This document shows positions 57,249 to 64,000 of a DNA stretch of 64,000 bases, piece by piece. The position numbers and the translations under genes were made by a program. This stretch comes from Plantactinospora sp039889035. GTDB lineage: Bacteria > Actinomycetota > Actinomycetes > Mycobacteriales > Micromonosporaceae. The notes under the pieces are model-generated. The model worked only from the letters and a program-made list of their open reading frames with translations, made no database searches and was not told where the DNA came from. The number at the start of each line of letters is the position of its first letter. Position 1 is the stretch's first letter. The stretch spans positions 62,001-126,000 of the forward strand of contig JBDQQY010000018.1 of NCBI GenBank assembly GCA_039889035.1, given 5' to 3'.

Positions 57249-57288
57249 TTGCGGCGCGCAACCGGAGGATGTATGTTACCGCTCACAT
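57249..57288 (+). promoter_or_regulatory. Promoter with LacI-type operator (site 5 of 5) upstream of CBM42 pseudogene and GH127
   Basis: TTGCGG (57249-57254), 17-bp spacer, TATGTT (57272-57277), operator ATGTTACCGCTCACAT (57273-57288). The operator 16-mer is identical to the one at the alpha-galactosidase. As no separate promoter is seen in 57923-58036, it probably now drives the GH127 gene through the pseudogene. 57289-57538 holds nothing I recognise. Confidence 0.7.
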
Positions 57289-57538
57289 CGACGTCTGCGT
57301 ATGACAGCAGACGTCTGCCCGTCCGCTACCGGTAACGACTTCGGTCCGAGCGGTCCAGACGGCACCGCCGGATCGCCGGCCGCCCGACAACGCCTGGCGC
57401 TTCCGTGGGCTCCGGAAGCGCCTCGAGGCCCGCTGAGCCCGACCCCTGCCCACGACGACAGGTTCGGCAACGAGGAAGGTCCGCACCGCTGCCGCCCCGA
57501 GTTCGACCGCAAGCCCGGCGGTCAGAAAGGTCAGTATC

Positions 57539-57922
57539 GTGGCGATAACCCGACGACAGTTCCCCCCGGGACCTTCGCCTCCACCGCACTCACCGCGACC
57601 GGTCCGGCCGCCAGCCCGAGAAGCGCAGCTCGCCGACTCGGCCGGGGTCTCCTTCGAGTCGGTGAACCACCCCGGCCGCTACATCCGGCGCAACGGCTAC
57701 CTGGCACGGCTCGACCCTGACGACAACAGCTCGACCTTCCGCGCCGACGCCGCCTTCTACCGCACCGCGGGCCCGGCCGACAACTCGTGGTCCTCGTCCC
57801 GCTCGTCCAGGGTGTCCGACCGTTACCTGCGGCACGCCGGCTACCTGCTGCGCATCGACCCGCTCGGCGCGAGTTCGAGGGTGACGGACCGGCAGGACGC
57901 CACCTTCCGCGTCACCTCGTAG
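57539..57922 (+). pseudogene. Remnant of a CBM42-containing secreted enzyme (arabinofuranosidase-type)
   Basis: GTG 57539 (AAAGG eight bases upstream) opens MAITRRQF, a Tat-like RR start. A C6 run (57562-57567) then shifts the frame; with seven Cs it would read PPGTFASTALTATGPAASP, a normal signal peptide. From 57650 the first frame encodes SFESVNHPGRYIRRNGYLA through to DATFRVTS-stop, the two-thirds of a CBM42 (AbfB) arabinose-binding domain that reach the usual C-terminus. The catalytic domain is gone. It could yield a 127-residue protein, but without a working signal peptide. Confidence 0.6.
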
Positions 57923-58036
57923 TCACCGCCGCCGGGCCAGGGGCATCTGCCGTCCGGCCCGGCTCACCGTCCGCCTCGACCGACCAGTGGCCGGCGTCCC
58001 ACCCGGCCCGCCACTCCGCGTTACAGGAGAACCACC

Positions 58037-60385
58037 ATGCCGTTACCCCCCATGAGCCGGCGCCTGCTGTTGCAGGCCGCCGGTGCCGCCACCGTCGCGA
58101 CAGCCGCCGGTACCGCGACAGCCGCCGCGCCGGCGGTCGCTGGTGCTCCGGCCGCCGCCGCACTCCCCCCGGTCCGGCCGGACATCGGCGTCTCCGCGTA
58201 TCCGTTCGAGCTGGGCCAGGTACGGCTGACCAACAGCCGATGGCTGGACAACCAGAACAGGACGATGAGCTACCTGCGTTTCGTCAACGTCGACCGGCTG
58301 CTCTACAACTTCCGGGCCAACCACCGGTTGTCCACCAACGGCGCCGCCTCGAACGGCGGCTGGGACGCACCGTCGTTTCCGTTCCGCACGCACATGCAGG
58401 GGCACTTCCTGACCGCCTGGGCGCAGGCGTACGCCGTGCTCGGCGACACCACCTGCCGGGACAAGGCCAACTACATGGTGGCCGAACTCGCCAAGTGTCA
58501 GGCCAACAACGGCGCCGCCGGCTTCAACACCGGTTACCTCTCCGGTTTCCCGGAGGCGGACTTCACCGCCCTGGAGGCGCGCACGTTGAGCAACGGCAAC
58601 GTGCCGTACTACGTCATCCACAAGACCCTGGCCGGCCTGCTCGACGTGTGGCGCCACCTCGGCAACAACCAGGCCCGCGACGTGCTCCTGGCGCTCGCCG
58701 GCTGGGTCGACTGGCGCACGGGCCGGCTGACCTCCAGCCAGATGCAGAACATGCTCGGCACCGAGTTCGGCGGGATGAACGCCGTACTCACCGACATCTA
58801 CCAGCAGACCGGCGACGCCCGCTGGCTGACCGCGGCGCAACGGTTCGACCACGCTGCCGTGTTCAACCCGTTGGCAGCCAACTCCGACCAGCTCAACGGG
58901 CTGCACGCCAACACCCAGGTCCCGAAGTGGGTGGGCGCCGCCCGGGAGTACAAGGCCACCGGCACCACCCGGTACCGGGACATCGCCGGCAACGCCTGGA
59001 ACATCTGCGTCGGCGCGCACACGTACGCGATCGGGGGCAACAGCCAGGCCGAGCACTTCCGCCCGCCGAACGCCATCGCCGGGTATCTCCGGCAGGACAC
59101 CTGCGAGCACTGCAACACCTACAACATGCTCAAGCTGACCCGCGAGCTGTGGCTGCTGGACCCCAACCGGGCGGCATACTTCGACTTCTACGAGCGAGCC
59201 CTGCTCAACCACATCATCGGGGCGCAGAACCCGGCCGACAGCCACGGACACATCACCTACTTCACCCCGCTCAACCCCGGCGGTCGACGTGGCGTGGGTC
59301 CGGCGTGGGGCGGCGGCACCTGGAGCACCGACTACAACTCCTTCTGGTGCTGCCAGGGCACCGGCATCGAGGTCAACACCGCGCTGATGGACTCCGTCTA
59401 CTTCCACAACGGCAGCACGCTGACGGTGAACCTGTTCCTGCCGTCGGTGCTCACCTGGAGCCAGCGCGGTATCACCGTGACCCAGACCACCAGCTACCCG
59501 GTCAGCGACACCAGCACCCTCACCCTCTCCGGCACGATGAGCGGTTCGTGGAGCATCCGGATACGGATCCCGGCCTGGACCAGTGGCGCGACGATCAGTG
59601 TCAACGGCACGGTGCAGAGCATCGCCACCACCCCGGGAAGCTATGCCACCATCACCCGCACCTGGGCCGCGGGTGACACCGTCACCGTCCGGCTGCCGAT
59701 GCGGGTCGTCATGCAGGCCGCCAACGACAACCCGAACGTCGCCGCGGTCACCTACGGCCCGGTCGTGCTCTCCGGGAACTACGGCAACACCGCGCTGAGC
59801 GCCCTGCCGGCACTCACCGTCTCGTCGGTCACCCGGAACAGCGGCACTTCGCTGGCCTTCACCGCCGCCGCGAACGGCGGCACGGTCAACCTGGGTCCCT
59901 TCTACGACGCCCACGGGCACAACTACACGGTTTACTGGAGCACCAACGGCGGGGACCCGGCTGCTGTCAGCCACCGGCTGGTCAACGCCGGCACGGGCCT
60001 GGTCCTCGGCATCCAGGACATGTCCACCGCCGACGGCGGACTCGCCGTCCAGTGGGGCGACACCGGCACCGCCGACCACAACTGGGTGGTCGTCACCGAG
60101 GGCAGCGCCATCAAGCTACGCAACGTCAACAGCGGCAAGGTCCTCGGTGTGCAGGACATGTCGACCGCCGACAACGCCCGCGTCCTGCAATGGTCCGACA
60201 ACGGTACCGCGGACCACCTGTGGACGCTCCTGGACCAGGGCGACGGAACCTACAAGATCCGCAACGTGCACACCGGAAAGCTGCTCGGCATCCTCAACGG
60301 CTCCACCGCCTGGGGAGCGCAGGCCGTGCAGGACCCCGACAACGGCAGCACCGACAACCGCTGGCGGCTCGTCCGCAACACCTGA
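58037..60385 (+). CDS. Secreted GH127 beta-L-arabinofuranosidase with C-terminal CBM13
   Basis: 782 residues (AGGAG seven bases before ATG). Tat-type leader MSRRLLLQAAGAATV. DUF1680/GH127 core about 45-630. The zinc/cysteine site of this family is visible: Glu and Cys in TCEHCNTYNMLKL and the CC pair in SFWCCQGTG, the second of which is the catalytic nucleophile in characterised enzymes. Ricin trefoil about 645-782 with three repeated SG-KVLG(V/I)QDMSTAD blocks. Releases L-arabinofuranose from beta-linked arabino-oligosaccharides, for example extensin or arabinan-type glycans. Confidence 0.92.
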   Translation: MPLPPMSRRLLLQAAGAATVATAAGTATAAAPAVAGAPAAAALPPVRPDIGVSAYPFELGQVRLTNSRWLDNQNRTMSYLRFVNVDRLLYNFRANHRLSTNGAASNGGWDAPSFPFRTHMQGHFLTAWAQAYAVLGDTTCRDKANYMVAELAKCQANNGAAGFNTGYLSGFPEADFTALEARTLSNGNVPYYVIHKTLAGLLDVWRHLGNNQARDVLLALAGWVDWRTGRLTSSQMQNMLGTEFGGMNAVLTDIYQQTGDARWLTAAQRFDHAAVFNPLAANSDQLNGLHANTQVPKWVGAAREYKATGTTRYRDIAGNAWNICVGAHTYAIGGNSQAEHFRPPNAIAGYLRQDTCEHCNTYNMLKLTRELWLLDPNRAAYFDFYERALLNHIIGAQNPADSHGHITYFTPLNPGGRRGVGPAWGGGTWSTDYNSFWCCQGTGIEVNTALMDSVYFHNGSTLTVNLFLPSVLTWSQRGITVTQTTSYPVSDTSTLTLSGTMSGSWSIRIRIPAWTSGATISVNGTVQSIATTPGSYATITRTWAAGDTVTVRLPMRVVMQAANDNPNVAAVTYGPVVLSGNYGNTALSALPALTVSSVTRNSGTSLAFTAAANGGTVNLGPFYDAHGHNYTVYWSTNGGDPAAVSHRLVNAGTGLVLGIQDMSTADGGLAVQWGDTGTADHNWVVVTEGSAIKLRNVNSGKVLGVQDMSTADNARVLQWSDNGTADHLWTLLDQGDGTYKIRNVHTGKLLGILNGSTAWGAQAVQDPDNGSTDNRWRLVRNT

Positions 60386-60459
60386 CCATCCGCGACGGCC
60401 GGGCACCCGGCACGTACCCAGATGGCTGGCCGCGCTGGGTATCGGTAGCCGGACGAGTT

Positions 60460-60494
60460 CGGTGTGGAGGAGTCGTCCCCTCTCCTCCACACCG
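60460..60494. terminator. Bidirectional terminator after GH127
   Basis: CGGTGTGGAGGAG (60460-60472) pairs perfectly with CTCCTCCACACCG (60482-60494) around a 9-base loop, between converging genes. Confidence 0.75.
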
Positions 60495-60561
60495 GACCAC
60501 CAAGCCTCCGGGGCGATCCCGTCGTTGACCAGCAGCGGCATGGCGGACTCAGATGTGCTGA

Positions 60562-61023
60562 CTACGTCCGCATGCCGCGGACCACGACACCGATCAGCGT
60601 GTCCGCGGCGTAGTAGCCGGCATTCCTCGAGTCGTAGCTGGCGTCGGCGTTGTCGCCGAGGACGATCAGGCGGCCGGGCGGTACGACCCGGTCGGGCACG
60701 GGCACCCCGGCGGGTACGGGATCCCCCGGTACGGCCACGGCACGCTTGATGATCAGCAGCTCGCCTGGTGGATCGCGTCGCGCGGCGGCCCACCGGGCGG
60801 GACGCCGTGGCAGGTCGCGGTCGGCGAGGACGACGACATCGCCGCGGCGGACCGTGGCCAGTCGTACCCGCCGCACCAGCAGCCGGTCACCCTCGGTGTA
60901 CGTGGGTACCATGCTTCGTCCGGCCACCGTGGTGACCAGGAAGGTGTGACGTAGCCACCAGCCCGCCACGCCACCGGTTGCGGCCGCCACGACCACGGCG
61001 CTGACCACCGCCCGCGTCATCAC
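60562..61023 (-). CDS. S26-family signal peptidase-like protein
   Basis: 153 residues. One N-terminal membrane helix, catalytic Ser in VAGRSMVPTYTEGD (about 37), Lys in LLIIKRAVAVPGD (about 92) and the C-terminal GDNADASYDSRNAGYY box of type I signal peptidases. Short, as in dedicated peptidases of peptide-export loci and not the housekeeping LepB. GTG 61023 or ATG 61020 may start it; GGAGG favours the GTG. Overlaps the exporter stop (TGATG). Confidence 0.85.
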   Translation of the reverse strand: MMTRAVVSAVVVAAATGGVAGWWLRHTFLVTTVAGRSMVPTYTEGDRLLVRRVRLATVRRGDVVVLADRDLPRRPARWAAARRDPPGELLIIKRAVAVPGDPVPAGVPVPDRVVPPGRLIVLGDNADASYDSRNAGYYAADTLIGVVVRGMRT

Positions 61024-62879
61024 CGGATCTCCTCCACCGCCGTTGCGCCGTAGCCGCTGGCCTGCGTCCGGAACAGTTGCGCGTACCGGCCGTCGAGGGC
61101 CATCAGCTCGTCGTGGCTGCCCTGCTCGGCGACCAGGCCGCCGTCGAGCACGACGATGACGTCCGCGTCCCGAACCGTGCCCAGCCGGTGCGAGATGAGC
61201 AGGCTGGTGCGGCCAGCACGATGCGTCCGGAGACGCTGGTGGATCTCGTGTTCGGCCTTTGCGTCCAGGCCCGCGCTCGGTTCGTCGAGGATCAGCAGGT
61301 CCCGGGTGTCACGCATGAACGTCCGGGCCAAGGCCAGGCGCTGCCACTGGCCGCCGGACAGCACCACACCAGTCTCCGCGTCGCCTTTCTCCTCCTCCAG
61401 GTAGAAGATGCGGCTGAGCAGCGTGTCGTAGCCCCGCGGCAGTGCGGCCAGATTGGTGTGGATGCCAGCTATGCCGGCCGCCTTCTCGACCCGCCGCCGG
61501 TCGGCTACCGCGTCGATGTCACCGACCCCGATATTCTCGGCGGCGCTCAGGTCGTACGACACGAAGTCCTGGAACAACACGCCCATCCGGCGCCGTAGCT
61601 GCGCCGGATGCAGTTCGCGGATGTCGACACCGTCCCAGAGGATCGCGCCGTGGTCCGGGTCGTAGAACCGGCACAACAGCTTGACCAGGGTACTCTTGCC
61701 CGCGCCGTTGAGCCCGACCAGCGCGACCGCCTGGCCCTGGGAGATGGTCAGGCTGACCCCCCGCAGGATCCACGGATGGTCCTCGTGGTAGCGGAACCAC
61801 ACGTCCCGCACCTCAATGCCCTGCCGCAACGGCAGGAGATGCGCCGATCGGCGTGCGGGTGGCAGGTCGTCACCGAGGCGACGTACGGCGGAGTGGTGGC
61901 CGACCATCAGCAGCGCCTGGTGCCCGCTGGCAATGCCGCTGACCAGGCCCATGAGCGATCCCTGGATACCGCCGACCGCCACCACGAATGCCGTCACGTC
62001 GCCCAACGTCAGCCGGCCGGTGGTGGCGCTGTGCACCGCCCACACCAGGCCGAGCCCGGAGACCACCGCACTCAGCAGCGCCAGCAGTGACTGGGTACGC
62101 AGCACCTTGCGGTCGAGTCGCCGTTCCCCGTCCTGCACCTCGCGCAGTCCTCGCAGCAGCCGACCCTTGAAGAAGTCACCAAGGCCGAACAGGCGGATCT
62201 CCTGTGCGGCCCCGACGTCGGTGATCAACTGGCTGTAGAAGGCCTGCCGCCGCATCGCCGGTGACAGGCCCAGGTACATCCCGACCCGCTGCCTGGCCAG
62301 CGAGATCTCCGCCAGCAGCGCCGGCACCGCCGCGACCACCACGACCGCGGTCATCACCGGGCTGAGGATATACAGCGCGCCGAGCAGACTGACCAGCGTG
62401 ATCACGTCCCGGCCGATGCCGAGCAGGCCGGACGTGAGCGGGCTGAGCGCCGGACCGGTCGCCTCGGTCGCCATCCGCAGCCGGTCGAGGAACCGAGGTT
62501 CCTCGAACCTGGACAACCCCTGGAAGGAGTTCACCGCGGTGTACAGCTGGTCCTGCATCAGGCGGTCCATCCGCCGCTGCTGCTCACCCTGCAGGTAGCT
62601 GGTCAGCTGCGGCAGTACCGCTACGACCAGACCGGTCCCCGCCAGGCCCACTCCGGCGCTGACGGAGGCCTCGACCCGACCGGCCGCCAGCCCATCCACC
62701 ACAAGTTTGGTCAGCCACACCGTGGTCGCCGGCAGCAGGCCGCTGGCCACGGTCGTCACCACCTGCGACACGGTCAACCACGGACCCGCCCGCCACGCCG
62801 TCCGCCACACCCCCGCCAGCTCGTGGAGCGGGCGCCGCGGGCTGTCCGGCTCTGCCGCCGGCATCTCGGGAGCTGACAC
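61020..62879 (-). CDS. ABC exporter (fused membrane and ATPase domains)
   Basis: 619 residues, GTG start. Six-helix type-1 exporter domain about 25-330; ATPase domain about 350-600 with GLNGAGKST, signature LSGGQWQRLALAR and LLILDEPSAGLD. No N-terminal C39 peptidase domain, so leader removal would need a separate protease, for which the adjacent S26 peptidase is the candidate. Genes on both sides are within two or three bases, indicating one operon. Confidence 0.9.
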   Translation of the reverse strand: MSAPEMPAAEPDSPRRPLHELAGVWRTAWRAGPWLTVSQVVTTVASGLLPATTVWLTKLVVDGLAAGRVEASVSAGVGLAGTGLVVAVLPQLTSYLQGEQQRRMDRLMQDQLYTAVNSFQGLSRFEEPRFLDRLRMATEATGPALSPLTSGLLGIGRDVITLVSLLGALYILSPVMTAVVVVAAVPALLAEISLARQRVGMYLGLSPAMRRQAFYSQLITDVGAAQEIRLFGLGDFFKGRLLRGLREVQDGERRLDRKVLRTQSLLALLSAVVSGLGLVWAVHSATTGRLTLGDVTAFVVAVGGIQGSLMGLVSGIASGHQALLMVGHHSAVRRLGDDLPPARRSAHLLPLRQGIEVRDVWFRYHEDHPWILRGVSLTISQGQAVALVGLNGAGKSTLVKLLCRFYDPDHGAILWDGVDIRELHPAQLRRRMGVLFQDFVSYDLSAAENIGVGDIDAVADRRRVEKAAGIAGIHTNLAALPRGYDTLLSRIFYLEEEKGDAETGVVLSGGQWQRLALARTFMRDTRDLLILDEPSAGLDAKAEHEIHQRLRTHRAGRTSLLISHRLGTVRDADVIVVLDGGLVAEQGSHDELMALDGRYAQLFRTQASGYGATAVEEIR

Positions 62880-62881
62880 CG

Positions 62882-63448
62882 TCAGGACGTCGCCGCCGCT
62901 TGCGCCACCACGCCGCGCACCGTGGCATCCGCACCGGCGATGACGCCGTCCGCATCGACCCGTAGAAACGTCGGGAACCCCCGTACCCGGAACGCCTGGG
63001 ACACCGTGAAAGCGTCCGGTTCGACGACCACCGTCGCTTTGTCGCTCAGCGACGTGGCCAGCTCAACGGCTTCCGGACCGGAGTCGGTGATGACCGCGAC
63101 CGCGGCAGCGGCGTCGTCGCCCTGCTCGGCCAACCACTTGGCGAACACGGGTGCCTGTTCGTGGCACGGCGCACACCCGGCGGAGAAGAATCCCACCAAC
63201 CGCGGTCGGCCCATCAGGCTGTCCCGGGTGACCGGTGTGCCATCGATCGCGGTCGCCGCAAAGGCCGGCACCGGCGTACCCACCAGCTCTTCCGGCGCGG
63301 GCATTTCGGGCGGTAGGGCACCGGAGAGCCGGCTCAACTCAGCGGTCTGCTCCCGCAGCCGGCGCAGTATCCCGAACGTCAACAGCAGGTTCACCATGCA
63401 CAACGCCCCAAGCAGGACGACGGCGGCGATGACGAAGGGCATGGTCAT
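62882..63448 (-). CDS. TlpA/thioredoxin-like membrane-anchored disulfide oxidoreductase
   Basis: 188 residues. N-terminal anchor helix (MTMPFVIAAVVLLGALCMVNLLL), then a thioredoxin fold with redox pair in SAGCAPCHEQAPVF and cis-Pro in GFPTFLRVD. Located outside the membrane. Its ATG overlaps the MauE stop (ATGA). MauE/TlpA pairs handle disulfide formation or isomerisation in exported partners. Confidence 0.87.
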   Translation of the reverse strand: MTMPFVIAAVVLLGALCMVNLLLTFGILRRLREQTAELSRLSGALPPEMPAPEELVGTPVPAFAATAIDGTPVTRDSLMGRPRLVGFFSAGCAPCHEQAPVFAKWLAEQGDDAAAAVAVITDSGPEAVELATSLSDKATVVVEPDAFTVSQAFRVRGFPTFLRVDADGVIAGADATVRGVVAQAAATS

Positions 63449-63996
63449 TTCCTCCGAGAATTTCCGGGATGGTACGTGGGGCGGAACAACGCCACCAGGT
63501 CATCGAGCCGCAGAATGAAAGGCAACACCGCCGCGGCCACGGCGAGCGCCACGGCGACACCGGCGGGATGCCGGCTGTCATCCGTCGTCGCGGTCGTCGC
63601 CACCAGGCCGACCAGGCACACGACAACCAACAGCAGGTTGCGCGCCACGTGCGGGACGCCGAGTGGAGTCTCCGATGCACCGAAACACCGGCACGGGGAC
63701 CGCTGGCCGCGCCTGATCGCCAGCACGACGGCGACCGAGAACGCCACCAGGAGCGCTGCCGCCAGCGCCAGGCCCGTCGGTGCCGTCGCCGGAATCACCA
63801 CCAGCACCGTCACCGCAGCCTCGGCAACCACCGTACCGGCCGCAGCCGCTGCCACACCGCGTCGCGGCCGGCCCAACAACTCGCCAGCCGACGCGACAAA
63901 ACTCGAATAGGCCACCGGACCGCGAAGCTTGCTGATCAGCGAGCACAAGAAGACGCCGAAGACCAGGGCACGGCAGGCCACTGCCACATACATCAC
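63445..63996 (-). CDS. MauE-like membrane protein (methylamine-utilisation/DoxX-type)
   Basis: 183 residues with four to five membrane segments and the MauE hallmark CRCFGASETPLG between helices (Cys pair). In methylamine dehydrogenase maturation MauE works with the thioredoxin-like MauD; here the partner is the TlpA-like protein encoded next. GTG 63996 or ATG 63993 would start it at the very window edge, so the ribosome site is barely visible. The operon probably begins further right. Confidence 0.82.
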   Translation of the reverse strand: MMYVAVACRALVFGVFLCSLISKLRGPVAYSSFVASAGELLGRPRRGVAAAAAGTVVAEAAVTVLVVIPATAPTGLALAAALLVAFSVAVVLAIRRGQRSPCRCFGASETPLGVPHVARNLLLVVVCLVGLVATTATTDDSRHPAGVAVALAVAAAVLPFILRLDDLVALFRPTYHPGNSRRK

Positions 63997-64000
63997 CGGC

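Noticed and set aside
1..64000. tRNA, rRNA, CRISPR array, IS element, prophage or secondary-metabolite core genes
   Set aside because: None seen: no tRNA-like T-loop/acceptor pattern, no regularly spaced repeat-spacer array, no transposase or integrase motifs. The tandem repeats have only two units each and no spacers.

Overview
The window reads as chromosome of a high-GC actinomycete, most likely Micromonosporaceae (Micromonospora-like). The evidence is about 70% GC with strong third-position GC bias, frequent GTG/TTG starts, four-base stop/start overlaps, many secreted enzymes carrying ricin-type (CBM13) or CBM2 modules, and short tandem intergenic repeats beginning GTGAGCGTGAGG or TGAGCGAGCGGAGC, a pattern I associate with Micromonospora genomes. 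I see no rRNA, tRNA, CRISPR array, transposase or phage gene.

Layout. (1) 1-4855, minus strand: ribose/galactose-type sugar ABC transporter (ATPase, two permeases, lipoprotein) followed by the start of a sugar isomerase/epimerase. (2) 5378-8923: a giant secreted ThuA / sugar-dehydrogenase / PKD / CBM6 / CBM13 protein. (3) 9036-16669, minus, with a divergent GntR regulator: an L-fucose-like oxidative sugar operon (binding protein, two permeases, enolase-superfamily dehydratase, Zn-dehydrogenase, SDR, truncated amidohydrolase, aldo-keto reductase). (4) 17688-19070: CBM13-linked CE1 esterase. (5) 19608-26611, minus, with a divergent IclR regulator: a non-phosphorylative (Weimberg-type) sugar-acid operon (binding protein, permeases, enolase-superfamily dehydratase, FAH-family dehydratase, ketoglutarate-semialdehyde dehydrogenase). 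A secreted esterase at 27704-29308 has a near-identical promoter and probably belongs to the same regulon. (6) 29467-31172: a WxL-type surface protein and its DUF916 partner. (7) 31233-39587: two GH43 enzymes and a GH27 alpha-galactosidase. (8) 39822-50605: a Liv-type ABC importer, a PaaX-family regulator and a beta-oxidation-like operon (thioesterase, acyl-CoA ligase, SDR, thiolase, double-hotdog hydratase). (9) 50639-60385: two CE1-CBM2 esterases, a patch of decayed genes, a CBM13-GH43, a CBM42 pseudogene and a GH127 beta-L-arabinofuranosidase. (10) 60562-63996: signal peptidase, ABC exporter, thioredoxin-like protein and MauE, probably one end of an export cluster continuing past the right edge.

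How it works together: most of the window is plant-polysaccharide deconstruction (arabinan, arabinoxylan, galactosides, ester side chains) plus uptake and oxidative catabolism of the released sugars. Five copies of a 16-bp LacI-type operator (consensus ATGTTANCGCTCACAT) lie upstream of five hydrolase loci, so one regulator encoded elsewhere probably co-ordinates them. IclR, GntR and PaaX motifs define local regulons.

Most unusual features: two unrelated tandem repeats (3226-3347 and 47594-47757) whose unit lengths (59 and 80 bp) are exactly those needed to chain micro-ORFs by GTGA/ATGA/TTGA overlaps from the stop of one gene to the start of the next; a gene graveyard at 54222-54641 holding remnants of a second Liv operon and of a GH10 xylanase; and a GH43 enzyme with a CBM spliced between its catalytic and C-terminal domains. 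All annotations are by reading the sequence; no database search was run.
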